A stretch of 64,000 nucleotides of DNA from the NCBI RefSeq assembly GCF_047948215.1, contig NC_134461.1, forward strand, positions 87,726,245 through 87,790,244, written 5' to 3'. Below, one piece after another: positions 36,636 through 48,965 of the stretch. The translations under genes and the position numbers were made by a program. Under the pieces are notes generated by a model. That model saw only the letters and a program-made list of their open reading frames with translations, did not search any database and was not told the DNA's origin. The stretch is from Lycorma delicatula (Eukaryota > Arthropoda > Insecta > Hemiptera > Fulgoridae). Position 1 is the first letter of the stretch. Each line of letters starts with the position of its first letter.

Positions 36636-37228
36636 TTTTTCAACTTTTTTTAAATTTAATTATATTGATTTATTAATAATTATTAATCTCTGACTGTAAA
36701 AAAAGTTTTGCAATAAATAATAATTCAATAACAACAATAAAAAAAAAATATGAAAAAAGTCAAAAGTTTTTAATGAAATAAAATTTTATGTATTTTTCAT
36801 TAAAAAAAAAAAAACGAAATGAAATCGGATTCGAACCGATGTACCCTTGTAAGATCTAAATACTTCATTATATAAATTTTATTTAACTATAACTCTGGAA
36901 CCAATTCAAATGTAATATATCGTTGAAAAGCTTCCAATGAGGGCTTATTACTGAAATTAAGAAAAAGTCCAAAATCCAGATGTTTTGGATTTTGGACACT
37001 TTTGGTCAAGTTGATTGCAATCAAAAGGGGGGGTGCACAATTAGATGTTACAACACTCCGAAATCCAAAATTTCAACATTCTACGCCTAATAGTTTTTGA
37101 AATACGTACGTACAGACGTCACGACGAAAATAGTCAAAATGGATTCAGGGATGGTCAAAACGAAATTTCCGTTGAAATCTGAAAACCGAAATTTTTCGCG
37201 ATCACACTACTTTTTATACTTCGTACAA
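36636..37228 (-). mobile_element. Hairpin-ended element, copy A4, with one segment inverted
   Basis: Positions 36810-37228 match the family in minus orientation, including the B-box-like gattcgaaccgatgt and the terminal cttcgtacaa. The adjacent 36640-36805 block (attgatttattaataattatt, aataattcaataacaacaat) matches the family's right-hand part in PLUS orientation. The copy is thus internally inverted. It abuts the truncated copy of repeat D at 36632. Confidence 0.7.
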
Positions 37229-37376
37229 CGATGTAAAAATCGAGATTTATAAATAAAAGTTAATTATTTTAATTGGACCCAAATTACTTTTAATGGCAAC
37301 TGTCCTTGGTTATAGGATTCACTGCTGTGACAATTCGGTTTCGTAGATCTTGAAGAGTAGCAGGCTTATCTGGTAA

Positions 37377-37670
37377 ACCCACCGGGTTGGTCTAGTGGTT
37401 AACTCATCATGGCAAACCAGCTGATTTCGAAGTCGAGAGTTCTGAGGTTCAAATCCTAGCAAAGGCAAGAATAACTTTTTTACGGATTTGAATACTAGAT
37501 AGTGGATACCAGTGTTCTTTGGTGGTTGGGATTCAATTAACCACACATCTCAGAAATGATCAACCAGAGACTGTACAAGACTACACTTCATTTACATTCA
37601 TACATATCATCCTCACTGATGTTCTGAAGTAATACCTTACTGTTGTTCCGGAGGCTGAACAGAAAAAAGA
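37377..37670 (+). mobile_element. SINE-1 copy, full length
   Basis: A box tggtctagtggtt at about 37388, B box ggttcaaatcc at about 37446, tail gaggctgaacagaaaaaa. No clear target-site duplication. The minus-strand 75-codon open frame across it is not a gene. Confidence 0.85.
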
Positions 37671-38257
37671 TAATAACCCTGAAGTAAAAGGTTAATATAT
37701 ATATATATATTTGTTGTTTATAATCTAATGTCGACATATTACAAAATAGAATTATAAACGAGAGTTCCGGTCTAAAGTAATAAAAAATATTATTAATTTG
37801 CTATTTAAAAATTAAAAAAGATAAAACATTTCATTTAATAGAACTTAATCATATTAAAAATGCCTATCTTACAAAAACAAAGTTTATAAAAATATACGAA
37901 TAATACATGCTTATAATAAATTATAATATAATACGATACGAATAGGATAGTGCATGTTACACTTTAATATCAACGCATCACTTTATATTTAAATGACTGT
38001 GAAAATAATGACGTGATATTTAATAATTAAAGGTCCGATGCTTACTCTAATATAAACGAGGTCATGGCTTTAAATGGACTTTTATTCAAAATCAGTAACA
38101 GATCTTTAATAATTAAAAATAAATTATTGTATTTATTTTTATGTAAAATATCTATTTTCAAACCGAATGAATTATCCAATTTTAAGTAGTTGTAAATGGG
38201 TAAAATCCAGAAATTACAAAACAGTTTATTTCATTATATTTTTGGACAATCTAATGT

Positions 38258-39027
38258 TTTACGTAGATTTCATAAGAAAGCTACCTATTGTAACGGGTAC
38301 CATGACTCGACTTCCGGAAAATTTCGACATAATTTCGCGTTTCACATTCCCCAGACCCCAAAACCACCGTCAGCTCAAAAGTTTATATATATATATTTCA
38401 CTTTCTTGTGGACACGATAACTGCCGTAATTTTGCGCCAATCACTTTCAAATTGTTCTTTAAAAATAACTCGTCAAAAAATCTCGATCGAGTTCGTTAAC
38501 GGCCAAAATCGGACCATGGGAATGGAAATGGGGTGGGGGGCTTTTTCGAAAAAACAAAATATCGCTATAACTTTCTTATTAAGTAAAATATTAATTCGTT
38601 TAAAATTCCTATTATTTTTTGGATAGGGGCTTAAAACTTGAGTGAGTAGAGAATTTTGATATCACCAAGCATTGGTCCAGGGGGTGGAAAAAATGGGGTT
38701 TCGAAGACAAAATCATACTTCCCTTAATAGGCTCTGTATCGAATCGGTTTAAAGTGGTCGTTAGTCCTCTAAACGTTACCTAAAACCTTTGCCTGAAACA
38801 AATTTTGATATGACCAAAGCTTACGGCAAGGGATACCAAAATTTTGTTGGAACTGTAAGAAGATGGGTTTGTCGTATGCTAAACATGTGAAACGTTTTTC
38901 ACATGCAACCATTGTCGTATTGAGTAAATTTGAAGTTTTTCTTAATTTTAAGGTGGAAATCTTTTCTATCTCCTACTTAGCACCGGTGAAATCTACCTCT
39001 GCCTTCCGGCGTACCGAAAGGGATTTT
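38258..39027 (+). repeat. Repeat family D, copy 2
   Basis: The longer copy, ending cttccggcgtaccgaaaggga. Its three overlapping open frames (72-110 codons around 38167-38626) do not match the frames of copy 1 and carry no recognised domain, so they are taken as chance. Confidence 0.7.
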
Positions 39028-39486
39028 TTTAAAAATTAAACTGAATATTTGATTAAAAAATGAATATGAAAATTAAATGAAATTAGAAAAAGATGATGAA
39101 GGATGGTCAGAATAAACAGTTTTCAACTTGTATCATGGCTAATTTGAATAATTACTTTTTGGTTATAATCCATTATTTTATGAAAAAAAAACAATCACAT
39201 AAATAAAAGAATATATTATTAATATATATTTCGCATATATATATATATATATCGATTAAAGAAATAAATATATATTACAAGTACAAATAATAACAGGTAC
39301 AAGTAATAAATATACAATAATATAACAAGTATACACCTGACCACCACGAGACATGTACTAACGAATCGGGATTTTCCGCTAGTGATCGGTACATTCCGGT
39401 GCCTGTTATCTGAGCACATTATTACTTATTGTTTTACGGAATGACATCCCTTGAACTACCGGTGTTTTCTGTTTTAAGCTAAGGGG

Positions 39487-39487
<1 letters not shown>

Positions 39488-39524
<37 letters not shown>
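39488..39524. repeat. (CA)n microsatellite
   Basis: About 18 units. Shorter TA tracts lie nearby at 39234-39251. Confidence 0.95.
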
Positions 39525-39528
<4 letters not shown>

Positions 39529-39906
39529 AATGCCCTCTAGTAGGATAGGATTAACTTTTTCAAAATTGTAATATTGTTTCTAACAGTACTGAAGATGATT
39601 ATAATTTAGAAAAAGAAAAACAATAAAAAGAGGCTTACATTTTCGGGTAAATTTATTGTTTGGTATGATTTATAAATTATGAGATTTAAAAACCAATACG
39701 CCATAATTTAAATGAAATATAAACCAATTTTTGTCTTGAACATTTGTTCAGACTTTTTGAAGGAATCTTCAAGAAAAGATATACATTTTAGACAGGAATA
39801 GATATAATAAATATTTAATAATTAGACAATCGTTTTGTTTTAGTAAGATGATTCAAAAAGAAACAGTATGGTTTGATTTGGTTACAGGGAAATCAATTTG
39901 ATCGCC

Positions 39907-40053
39907 TTACGAGAGCTTATCATCTAACAAGACATCCGGAAACTTTACACGATGAGGAACAGAAATTCTATTACTATCATTAATGGAAATACTATCCGCA
40001 CGATCAGTAATATTACTTCTACTTGAAGAAGAAATTGTAACGGTTTTATTCAT
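39907..40053 (-). CDS. Candidate small ORF or first coding exon, Ser-rich
   Basis: On the minus strand an ATG at 40053 opens 48 codons ending in TAA at 39907. The peptide starts MNKTVTISSSSRSN and ends with HRVKFPDVLLDDKLS. It is not low-complexity, repeat-like or simple-sequence, unlike most open stretches here. A donor-like GTAAGG begins at 39910, overlapping the stop codon, so the frame could instead be the first coding exon of a minus-strand gene. No family is recognised, no following exon was found, and a 48-codon frame can occur by chance. Confidence 0.25.
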   Translation of the reverse strand: MNKTVTISSSSRSNITDRADSISINDSNRISVPHRVKFPDVLLDDKLS

Positions 40054-40059
40054 GTTTTA

Positions 40060-42247
40060 AAGTTAGTTACAATCCTTCTGGTGAGGAATGAATGAATGAG
40101 TAGAGTACCTCACTCCATATCCGTTTTTCATACTGCTTAGACAGCATCGTTGTGTCATATCAAACTTCGTGATTATTCGTTTATCCGTTCCAGATATATT
40201 AAACAAAATACACACACAAAGAGCATTTTATTTTTGCACTTTAAGTTTCTATGCACTCAAAGATGGAAAATACAGTGAATTCTTAAAATTTTAACCCTTG
40301 AAAATTCTTTTCTTTAAGTATAATACTGTAGGGAAAATAAAAATGAAAGAAATAAATGCACGCTTTAAGAATATAAATATTTAATATTAAATCTCATAAA
40401 AATTTATATGTACAGATAAACGCTTCTAATCATAAAAATGACTATTTTAATGTATTCCTGTGTATAATAATAATAATACATAATCAAACATACATACACG
40501 GGTAATTACATATTAATTACTTAATAAATGTAAATAATCATTGCGTTATAATAATTTATTTAGGGCAGCTAATTACATTTAACTCGAAACATCAATCACT
40601 CCCAGAAATAGAACAGGTAGTAAAGAGACAAAATATTAAAATAGAACAGCCATTTCCTACAAAAAGCCAACTCATCTGGTAAACTCCGGAAAATAAGAAA
40701 TGCAAAATTGTTTACATTTACATTCTTTATCAAATCAAACACACCGTTGGATTTTAACATGCCATCGAAATATGAGAAATATTCAAATATAAAATGGACA
40801 TTATTATTTTGAATATCTAATTAGTCTTCTGTACATTTCATTCTTTAAATTTATTATAATTACAAGTAAGACTGAGATAGATTATTTAAATACCCAGAAA
40901 GAGAAATTACAGTCTACATAATCCTTGTCACCACTCCGTAAGGATTATTAATAATAATAATAAAAAAAAAAAATTGGAAGTTTATTTGAACATTTTTCGG
41001 AGTACTCTACTTTTATGAATATTACTATATAGAATATCCAAGAAAAAAACAATAAGGAAAAATATTTTAATAGTTTCAAAATTTAAGTACCCGGTTCTTT
41101 ATATTTCTCAACGCTGAGGTGCCCTGAATATAAAAGTGCAAAAAATGTAATTCTATATTAAGAATACAGAATTTCCTTCCTCTCACTTTCTCTCTTTCTG
41201 TGTGTGTGTGCGTGCGCGCGCGCGTCTTGTGTATACACACCTACTTACATACTTTGAACGGAAAACTATATACTTTTAAAGTGATTAACGAGATCTAGAT
41301 CCTATTAAATTTTTTTTGAAAATTGTATTAGTTAAATTATTTCTCTTCAAATTCATTTCTACTGAGATAGGTGTAAACTGAGATAGGATGTAAACTCACC
41401 GAGAAACTTCTGAATTAGTAATTAAAAAGACCTTTTTTAAAAGTTTTTTTACTCCCAAAATAAAAATAAAAAATTCAAACCAAATGATTGAGGTTTTGAA
41501 AGTTTTTCGTCATGTAAAAGGAAAATGTGTTTACAGAGAGTTTGCGAATAAAAGGAGAACTGACTTCATCTCATACCAGGAGAGCGAAAGAGAAAGTGTT
41601 TTAAAATTTTACTTTTTTTCCATTATTTACACAATAGTCAATATTAGAGAGTATTTTTGTGAAAACAACAATAAAAAATGAAGTAAACCCTTTTAGACAC
41701 ACGATTACCTCGACTCAGATGCAATTTCTGAAAAGTTTATAGACACTTTAAACGAGTTTTAATACTCAAGAACCTAACGATTCTTAATGAAATCTGCAGG
41801 ATCTTAATTAACCCTGATGTAAATCTAATATTGTACATATAATCCGCAATTATGCTCAGAGAAGTACCTAATTCCTAGTTATGAAAAAAAGAACACAGAT
41901 AAAAACCGAGAAGGTATCGCATGAGAAATAACCTCCCTCAAGAAAATCAGAAATTGCATAATAAAAACTTCATAAAGATTGCACCTTTCATAAAAAAAAT
42001 TTCGTTAACTGTAGGTCAGGCTAAAACTTAGTGAGAATATATGTAAGACTGACTTCTTACAGTTCCACGAGTTACCAATACTACTGTCTTAAGATAGGTG
42101 AAATAAATCTAACTTATGGTATTCCTCAGACAGAAGCCTGTTAGATCGAAAATTCCATTATTAGGTAATCTAGTGATAACACAAATAAACAACATTAAGT
42201 TTCTAAATTGCAAAGTTTCTTATCTGGAAGAAATATACGTATATATT
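40060..42247. other. AT-rich non-coding
   Basis: A TG/CG tract at about 41200-41225 and scattered A/T runs. A 65-codon frame at 41484-41681 is unsupported. Confidence 0.5.
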
Positions 42248-43086
42248 TGTATACGGCGACATTGTATCGGCGGGCGCAAGGCTAGCCGATACAATGTCGT
42301 GGGGAACTACAATTTACACACGCTCATGCACACGAGCTCCCCCACCAAGCCAGATCACCGCTGCTGAGTGCGCAGCACCTCACCAGCCGGCTATATGATG
42401 CGGGAAGGTGGAAGCATTCGCTATCGGACCACCACCAAAAGAAGGGCGGAAAGAATTTGAAAGAAGAAGGAAGGAGCCCTTAGCCGGGTCAACGTGGGCA
42501 CCTCCTGGCGGTTACCAACATCACCCCCGAAGTAGTAGGCCTGGCCGGCCCGCCGAGGAAGCCTCTAGGCGTGGTAGACATTTCCACCCCGGTCTGCTGA
42601 ATTTCAAGCGCTGTGATCGATAGCCCAACCAACCCGACGTGGGATTGCCCGGCGGAAGACCGAATTCTCGTCGGAGCAGTAGACCTGGCCGGCCTAGCAC
42701 GAGGCTCACTAGCGCCAGGAGGCATAGCGGAGCGGTGAGACGGAACCGGACGAGTTCCGCTCGGAAAGAATCGCGTCGGCAGAAGACGACTGACGCCGAC
42801 CCGACACTGCGAGACTCAGGGGCCACTACTGCCATGCTGTACTGAGAACCCACTGCTGCTGAAGGAAACCTCAGTCCGATTCCAATAAACGAACTGCAAC
42901 TTCCCAACTACAACCCGTCGAGTCAAGCCGCCATCGCCGAAGACCAGCGACCTAACCCACCGCCCTTTTCAGGGCTCACAACAAACGCATCAACGACTCA
43001 TTTTGGGCCAACACTCTAAACAACCCTTTTCAGGGCTACCAGGATGTTCATAAGGTGCCACGTGCCGTCGTAGCATTCTGGCGACA
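42248..43086 (+). mobile_element. GC-rich island, probable solo LTR (TGT...ACA)
   Basis: An ~840-bp GC-rich block in AT-rich DNA, starting TGTATACGG and ending GGCGACA as LTRs do. It has an AATAAA at 42884-42889 and near-matching flanks (atatt before, atata after). Inside are a 15-bp perfect hairpin at 42257-42299, two diverged copies of a gtag.cctggccggcc motif (about 42535 and 42680), and two cccttttcagggct hairpins at 42961 and 43022. Overlapping open frames of 68-128 codons occur on both strands, as expected from GC-rich DNA; none resembles a known protein. A non-LTR element's 5' region or an unclassified repeat remains possible. Confidence 0.45.
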
Positions 43087-44349
43087 ATATATATATATAT
43101 ATAGATTATACTGTTAAGAGAATGTTGACAGGATTCGGTGAGTTAAAATTATCCAGAAATACGAGTATAAGGGGTTATATTTGTCCCAAAGTGTTGATGT
43201 GGAACGAAACAATACAATGACGTAAGTACCCAACTTAATGTGCATAATGCAGAAATGAGATTTCTGTGACTGGATGTAATAAATAGAATTTGAATATAAA
43301 TGATGACATAAGGAAGATGTGCTTGAAATATATCATTTGAACTATCAGAATTAAAGTTCTGTCCAAAAAAACGGGAAAAATATGTCAGGATCAGACTTTC
43401 AAATTTAATACTCAATTATGGTCTTAGGAACGCTACGAGATAACAAAGCCAGTTCACTCATGGGTGACAACTATATGTTAGAAATAAGAAAGAAAATTTC
43501 TACAAGTTATAAATTCCGTCCCGTTTTTTAGTCAATCACTTATCACCGCGGCATTTATCGAATCCATGATTTTAAAAAAACTCTTTTATCTTCTTTCATA
43601 AAGTCAATTTTTTAGCGGGTAAGCTGGTAGAATAATCGCTAGTCAATTGTTACAAAAACCGTTCTAAGGTGCTATTGGATGTAAGCAGAATAAATCTAAA
43701 AATAGTAGAAACGGTTCTGTTTCCTTACATTATAATTCTTAGCTCTTGTTCTTCTCTGTTTTATTAAATTTTCACTATGTCTTCAATTCGCTGTCAAATT
43801 AACAAAAGCTTTGTTAATAATGTATCCGTAAAGTCAAGAACATTCTCAGCCCCTGTTAGTTAACTCTCTAAAAAAGAAATAGCTTCAACCTATTACAGGG
43901 CCAATTTGAGTATTCTACAGAACGGAATTAAAATAAACCCAACCTACCTATTTTATTAAATCAGAATCCGTCAAAATAATACGTGGGTAAGGTAATTTGG
44001 GAAAACCTTTTAACTATTTTAATATATGTAGATTGTTGTCTTAAATATACCAGGTCTTCAGTTCGTTAAATTTTTTTTTTAAATTTCCTCATCTTACGCC
44101 ACTGTCCTAATTCTAATTCTAATACATCCTAATTCACACTTAAATTATTTATATCCTCTTTTCAGTTAGCTTACGGTATCGACCTCACTCACTTTAAGGA
44201 ACTGAATTCTTTTTCTTCTTTGATCATCAAAGATTAAAACAATTTCCCGAGTCAACAAAGACTCAAAAAGACCTTAAACTCGAAAAAATTCACTACAGCA
44301 AATAAATTATTATTAAATAGGTTCGGAAAAGTACTAGAATAATATGTGC

Positions 44350-45715
44350 CCTATCGAATATGAGCGAATAAATATTTACTTTGTTTATTAACAAATTAAG
44401 GAAGATTTTTAGTTTTTCGCCAATAGCTACTTTAATTTTAATCACATATAAAAATAAAAAACAGCAATAGATAACCGAGGAAATTTTGCATAAAAAACCT
44501 TCCGGGGTACGTTTTTCTACAAACAAAACTAAGGCTGCTAGAGAATTTTTACAATAAGTAACAAAATTGTGCTATGATGTAGAATTGCTTGTAAACTCGG
44601 TACCTTCTCGTATACAGTAACACTAAATGCATAAATTAATAATCTATCCATAATTTCGTAATTTTTCTCGTAGAAAAATGTGATCAGGTACTATCTTCTG
44701 TAAAATTGTCTTAGTTTTCTACTGGTGGTATTTATTTTTTCATAAGATTAAAAATAAACAAAATATTCACGAAAAACTAACTAGATTTTTTTTCAAAAAA
44801 ACACGTTTTTTCCACAAACAGCAAACAATTTGCAAAATCGATCAAATCTAAGGTTAAATATTGATAAATGATGTATTCTTACATAAATCTAAAGAGTTAC
44901 ATAAAACTATCTAATTTCATTAATTTTTTATAACAATTTGTTTATAGTGTCATTTTCATGTATTTACGAAGTACACTAACATTTACTTCCTAAAACTCAT
45001 TGAAAACTAAGGTTTTTGAAAAACTATCTCTACCATCTTAAATTAAATGTTTTACCTAATAAATAACAATTATAATATTTTTATATTTGAAAAACCGAAT
45101 TAATAATGACTGGTTTTCAGCGTTAGACGAGGTACCAAAGCATGCTTTTTCTAAAAAAAGGCAATTTTCAAATGTCGATAAATAAACAAATAAGATATTC
45201 CTTATGGAATAATTAAGTAATAAGCTGAAGAAAAGAATGCTACTTGTGTATTACATTTTCCATTTTTTTGCAATTTGTTTATTATTATAGGCGTTTTATC
45301 AACTCTTGCAAATTTTCACAGTAGATTAACGGACAATCAGAAATTTAAAATACTTTAAAAATTTGATTAATACTTGGTTCTTATGAATTTGTACCTTTTT
45401 GAATTACTTAATTATAGAAACACAGTTATGTAAGTTTATTTATTGTGCGCCCTCGAGTTAGTATGATCTATAGCTGGATATCTATGTATGATAGCTATAG
45501 CGGGATTTTATTGTAAAATTCGCTAGCGCACTTAGTCTTGCTCGTAGAAAAAAGTACCCCAAAGATTTTTTATGCAAAATTTCCTCGGCTATCGATTGGT
45601 GCTTTTTATATTTACATGTGATTAAAAATAAAGCCGCTACTGTCGAAAAACTAAAAAACTTTTCTTAATTTTTTAATTAGCAAATTAAATAGTTAATCGT
45701 TCATTTCCACTAGGG
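44350..45715. mobile_element. Foldback element with ~225-bp inverted arms
   Basis: The left arm at about 44350-44580 is the reverse complement of the right arm at about 45490-45715. Shared blocks: accgaggaaattttgcataaaaaa / its complement at 45565-45590, tttttagtttttcg, taattttaatcacat, actaaggctgctagagaatttt. The ~900-bp interior is AT-rich with no open frame of note. The 77-codon minus-strand frame at 44293-44526 is arm sequence. Confidence 0.75.
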
Positions 45716-46960
45716 AACTTTTTTATTCTATATATTTTTTTCTAATCCATTCCAATAATTCATTTACTGTAGTAAAGTTTTTCGAGATTAAAATTTCTTT
45801 TGACTCGGCTAAATGTGACCAACATCAATGGCTCCTCGGCCTCTTTAAGCATCGCTTCCAATTTTCTATATGTGCTCATGGCCTAATTATACCACCATTT
45901 ACACTGAGTTCGTGGATACTTTTTTTTTAATTTTAGACAACGTAACACTCCTGCTAGATAATATCAAAGAAAGAAATGTCACGTTGATGAAAACTGAAAT
46001 ATTTTTATTTGTTTGTCGAGTATTTAAACTCGTGTTCCTTTGAATATGACAGGAACTTCATCTCTGGATAAGTTAGCTCCACTTTTAACGTAGTTTTTTT
46101 ATGGAAGATATCCCGTTTTTGGATATTACCCTGAATCTGTAAATAGCCTGTAATATCATACACGACTCATTGTTCATTGCATATGAGTGCTCAGTCACAA
46201 TAAAAATCCGGAAAGTATTGGGGTTAAGAGCTGCAAATTATTAATCGGGATCTTTATGTGATCGCGTCTATTTTTTCTTGATATGAAAATCAACATGTAC
46301 TTCCGATTAACCGACGAGCTTACTAGAAGACATGCAAATGAACAGCGTATTGACAGACATACGTTTCGGATACAAACTTAATACTCTGGAATCACACTCG
46401 TTATGAGCATTTCACCAATCAATCAGAACAGCCGTTAAATTAACTCCAATATAGAATAACTAAACTTAATTAAATGTAAAATATACCTTTAATTAGATTT
46501 AAAACTTCAACTCTAGCAAAAGTTGATCGACTATGATGTTTACCGTTTACCCAATTGATTAAGAGTTAAATTTTATTTCGGGAAAAAATCATTAGATTAA
46601 AAACTATGTGAGCTAATAGCCAAGTATTCGATCGTTTTAACCCTGTGGAAAGAAAAATAAGACAAAACCACGTATATGTGATGAAAATATATATATACCC
46701 TTCTAAACTTTTCCTATCACTTTACCTCCTGCAGAAGGAAAAGTAATAATAATGGGAAAATTAATGGACTAATCAACACGAAAGCATAATAAAAATAACC
46801 GGATCATTATTATCAAGAGAGGTCAAAAATATCATTCAGTTATGATTGACTGACCTATAACGTGACGTAAAAAGAAATAAGATAAAGAAAGAAATAAAAG
46901 AAAGATGGAATGATAGAGAAAGTTAGGTAAAAGGGAGCCACTATTACGAAGTAGAGGGGA
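45716..46960. other. AT-rich non-coding
   Basis: Nothing recognisable on either strand. Confidence 0.5.
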
Positions 46961-46994
<34 letters not shown>

Positions 46995-46995
46995 C
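46961..46995. repeat. (TG)n(CG)n microsatellite
   Basis: About 13 TG units followed by gcgcgcgcgc, immediately upstream of the acceptor-like ttcag before the candidate exon at 47006. Confidence 0.95.
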
Positions 46996-47005
46996 TATAT
47001 TTCAG

Positions 47006-47200
47006 CACCACCTCCAGCAGCAACTGTGTATTGATCAGCAAAGCAGCAGCGCAGCAAAGGCACAACCACCTCTCCCACCAGAATGCCCTGCATGCAGCGC
47101 ACCAGCAGCCAACATTATACAACAGTATAACCCCCCCCCCCCCAACCACTATTATTCAGCACCTTACTTACCCTATACGACGAACTACTACCAACATTAA
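47006..47200 (+). CDS. Candidate 3'-terminal coding exon, Gln/Pro/Tyr-rich
   Basis: An acceptor-like ctatatttcag ends at 47005, followed by 195 nt open to a TAA at 47198-47200. The conceptual peptide is Gln-rich, then contains CPAC and a Pro-rich patch, and ends in a Tyr-rich tail (YYSAPYLPY...NYYQH). An AATAAA lies at 47203-47208 immediately after the stop. The block is CAG/CCA-rich and stands out from its AT-rich surroundings. Against it: a poly-C tract (from about 47130) lies inside, a second + frame is also open for most of the length, and a GT/CG repeat sits just upstream. No upstream exon was identified and no protein family recognised. It could be low-complexity DNA. Confidence 0.3.
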   Translation, partial: HHLQQQLCIDQQSSSAAKAQPPLPPECPACSAPAANIIQQYNPPPPNHYYSAPYLPYTTNYYQH

Positions 47201-47208
47201 AAAATAAA

Positions 47209-48965
47209 ATTTAAATCGTTCACGCTGATTTACCTGTAACCGATTAATATTGTTTTTACTAACAGAATAATTTAAAAAATAACATCATTTTATGAATTAC
47301 TTTAAAATATAAATGAAAATTAATATAAAATATTATATTCACTTTTGGAATTATTAGTTTAAAATGTTTAATTGTTGTATTACAATTAGTAGTCACGAAC
47401 TTGTCAGCTGATATTAAAGATACTACGTGACGCTCCAATATCCTAGAATCAAATACAATAAAACAAGGAAGAAAATCCTTCACATTCACTTAAATATTAC
47501 CCTAACCCATTTCATTCGATCATTAGGAGTTCATTTAACATTAACCGGGTCAAAAGTGGATACCCATAAGACAAGACAAGAACTACAGTTAAGATTATAC
47601 AAGAGATTTCACATTATAATAACGTGATATAATAAAAAATTAAATAACTTAAAAAACTTTATGAAGTATTTCCTTATATAGTGAGACATACATATATTTT
47701 TTAAATTGTTATAGTTTTTTTTTTTTTATCAATCACTGTAATGAGAATAAGGAAGTAATTAATTTATCCTTTAACAACTCACAGTTGATACATTGACTTT
47801 TCATAACAACAATAATATCGAAGGTTTACTCAAACTGCCACCCAACAAAAAAAAAACAAAAAAACATAACATTAACACGTAAGTAATTAAAATGAACTGA
47901 AACTAAACGACACTACAAGTAGTTATACTACGACTATACCCGTACGTATAACATAAAATGAAAAAGTTATTTTTTTTAAAAACACAATTAAATATTACAT
48001 TTTGTACAAATTTTACCGTTGGACATCAAAACATTTCAGTATGTAAAACGTTGCGGAATAATCATTTTGATTTAATATAAACACTTAAGAAGGGGGAAAA
48101 ATATAAGGAAATGTAAAGAGTAAAGATTATTAATGATCAAAAAGTAAACTATATAAGTCAAAGAAAAAAATTACAAATAAACGGACAAAATATAAAAATC
48201 GCTAAAATTATATTGTACAATCATACAATAAAAAAAAGCAATAAAGTTTAAAATATATAACTTATAACCTTTGTAATTAGAGATAGATTTTATAAAAGAG
48301 GATTCTGCAATAATCAGATGTTAATTTAATTTTATAACGCACACGCCCCTTTAAAGCATAAAAAGAAAAAAAATATTAAATATTAAAATATATTAAATAT
48401 TAAGACATCCAAATATAATTAATTGATTAAATGAAAAAATTATAGAAGGTAGGAAAATTTTTGTAAGCGAATACAAACTAAATAGATGTAAGAAAAACAA
48501 TGGATTTAAAAGATTACGACGAAATATTAAATCATACCTAAAACCAATTAATCAAATGAATTCGATTTTTTTTCACAAGAAAAGATAATTTAAACATTTT
48601 TTTATAAAACATTGGAATCATTCAAACATTTATACTTGAATATAATTTAATTATGAAACGGAAAAAAATAGAATCTTAAAGATTTAAAAAAATTGTTAAC
48701 TGAATAAACAATGTAAAAATATCTTTTAAGCTTCATTGAAACATTTAAAGAATTAAATTCCTAAACAAAGTTGGAGAAAATTAAATGATACAGCATCCAC
48801 AGACACGCAAAGTTAAACGTTTATAAAACGCATAATACAAATTTGGAAGTAATATATTAGTACTACCGTTTACAAATATTATAACTAAATAATGTTTTTA
48901 ATTAAGTTAATATTTTTTTTAAACTGATTTTTTATTATAAACATGTTAGAAAACAAGATTAATTA
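47209..48965. other. Very AT-rich non-coding
   Basis: No gene recognised. The 66- and 76-codon frames at 47259-47627 overlap on opposite strands and have no domain. Confidence 0.5.

Noticed and set aside
38167..38626. Three overlapping open frames of 72-110 codons
   Set aside because: They lie across repeat D copy 2 and are not preserved in copy 1.
42408..42907. Overlapping frames of 68-128 codons in the GC-rich island
   Set aside because: GC-rich DNA keeps frames open on both strands. None resembles a known protein and the block reads better as a solo LTR.
44350..45715. Helitron or CRISPR-like array
   Set aside because: The structure is one pair of inverted arms, with no regularly spaced short repeats and no CTRR end.
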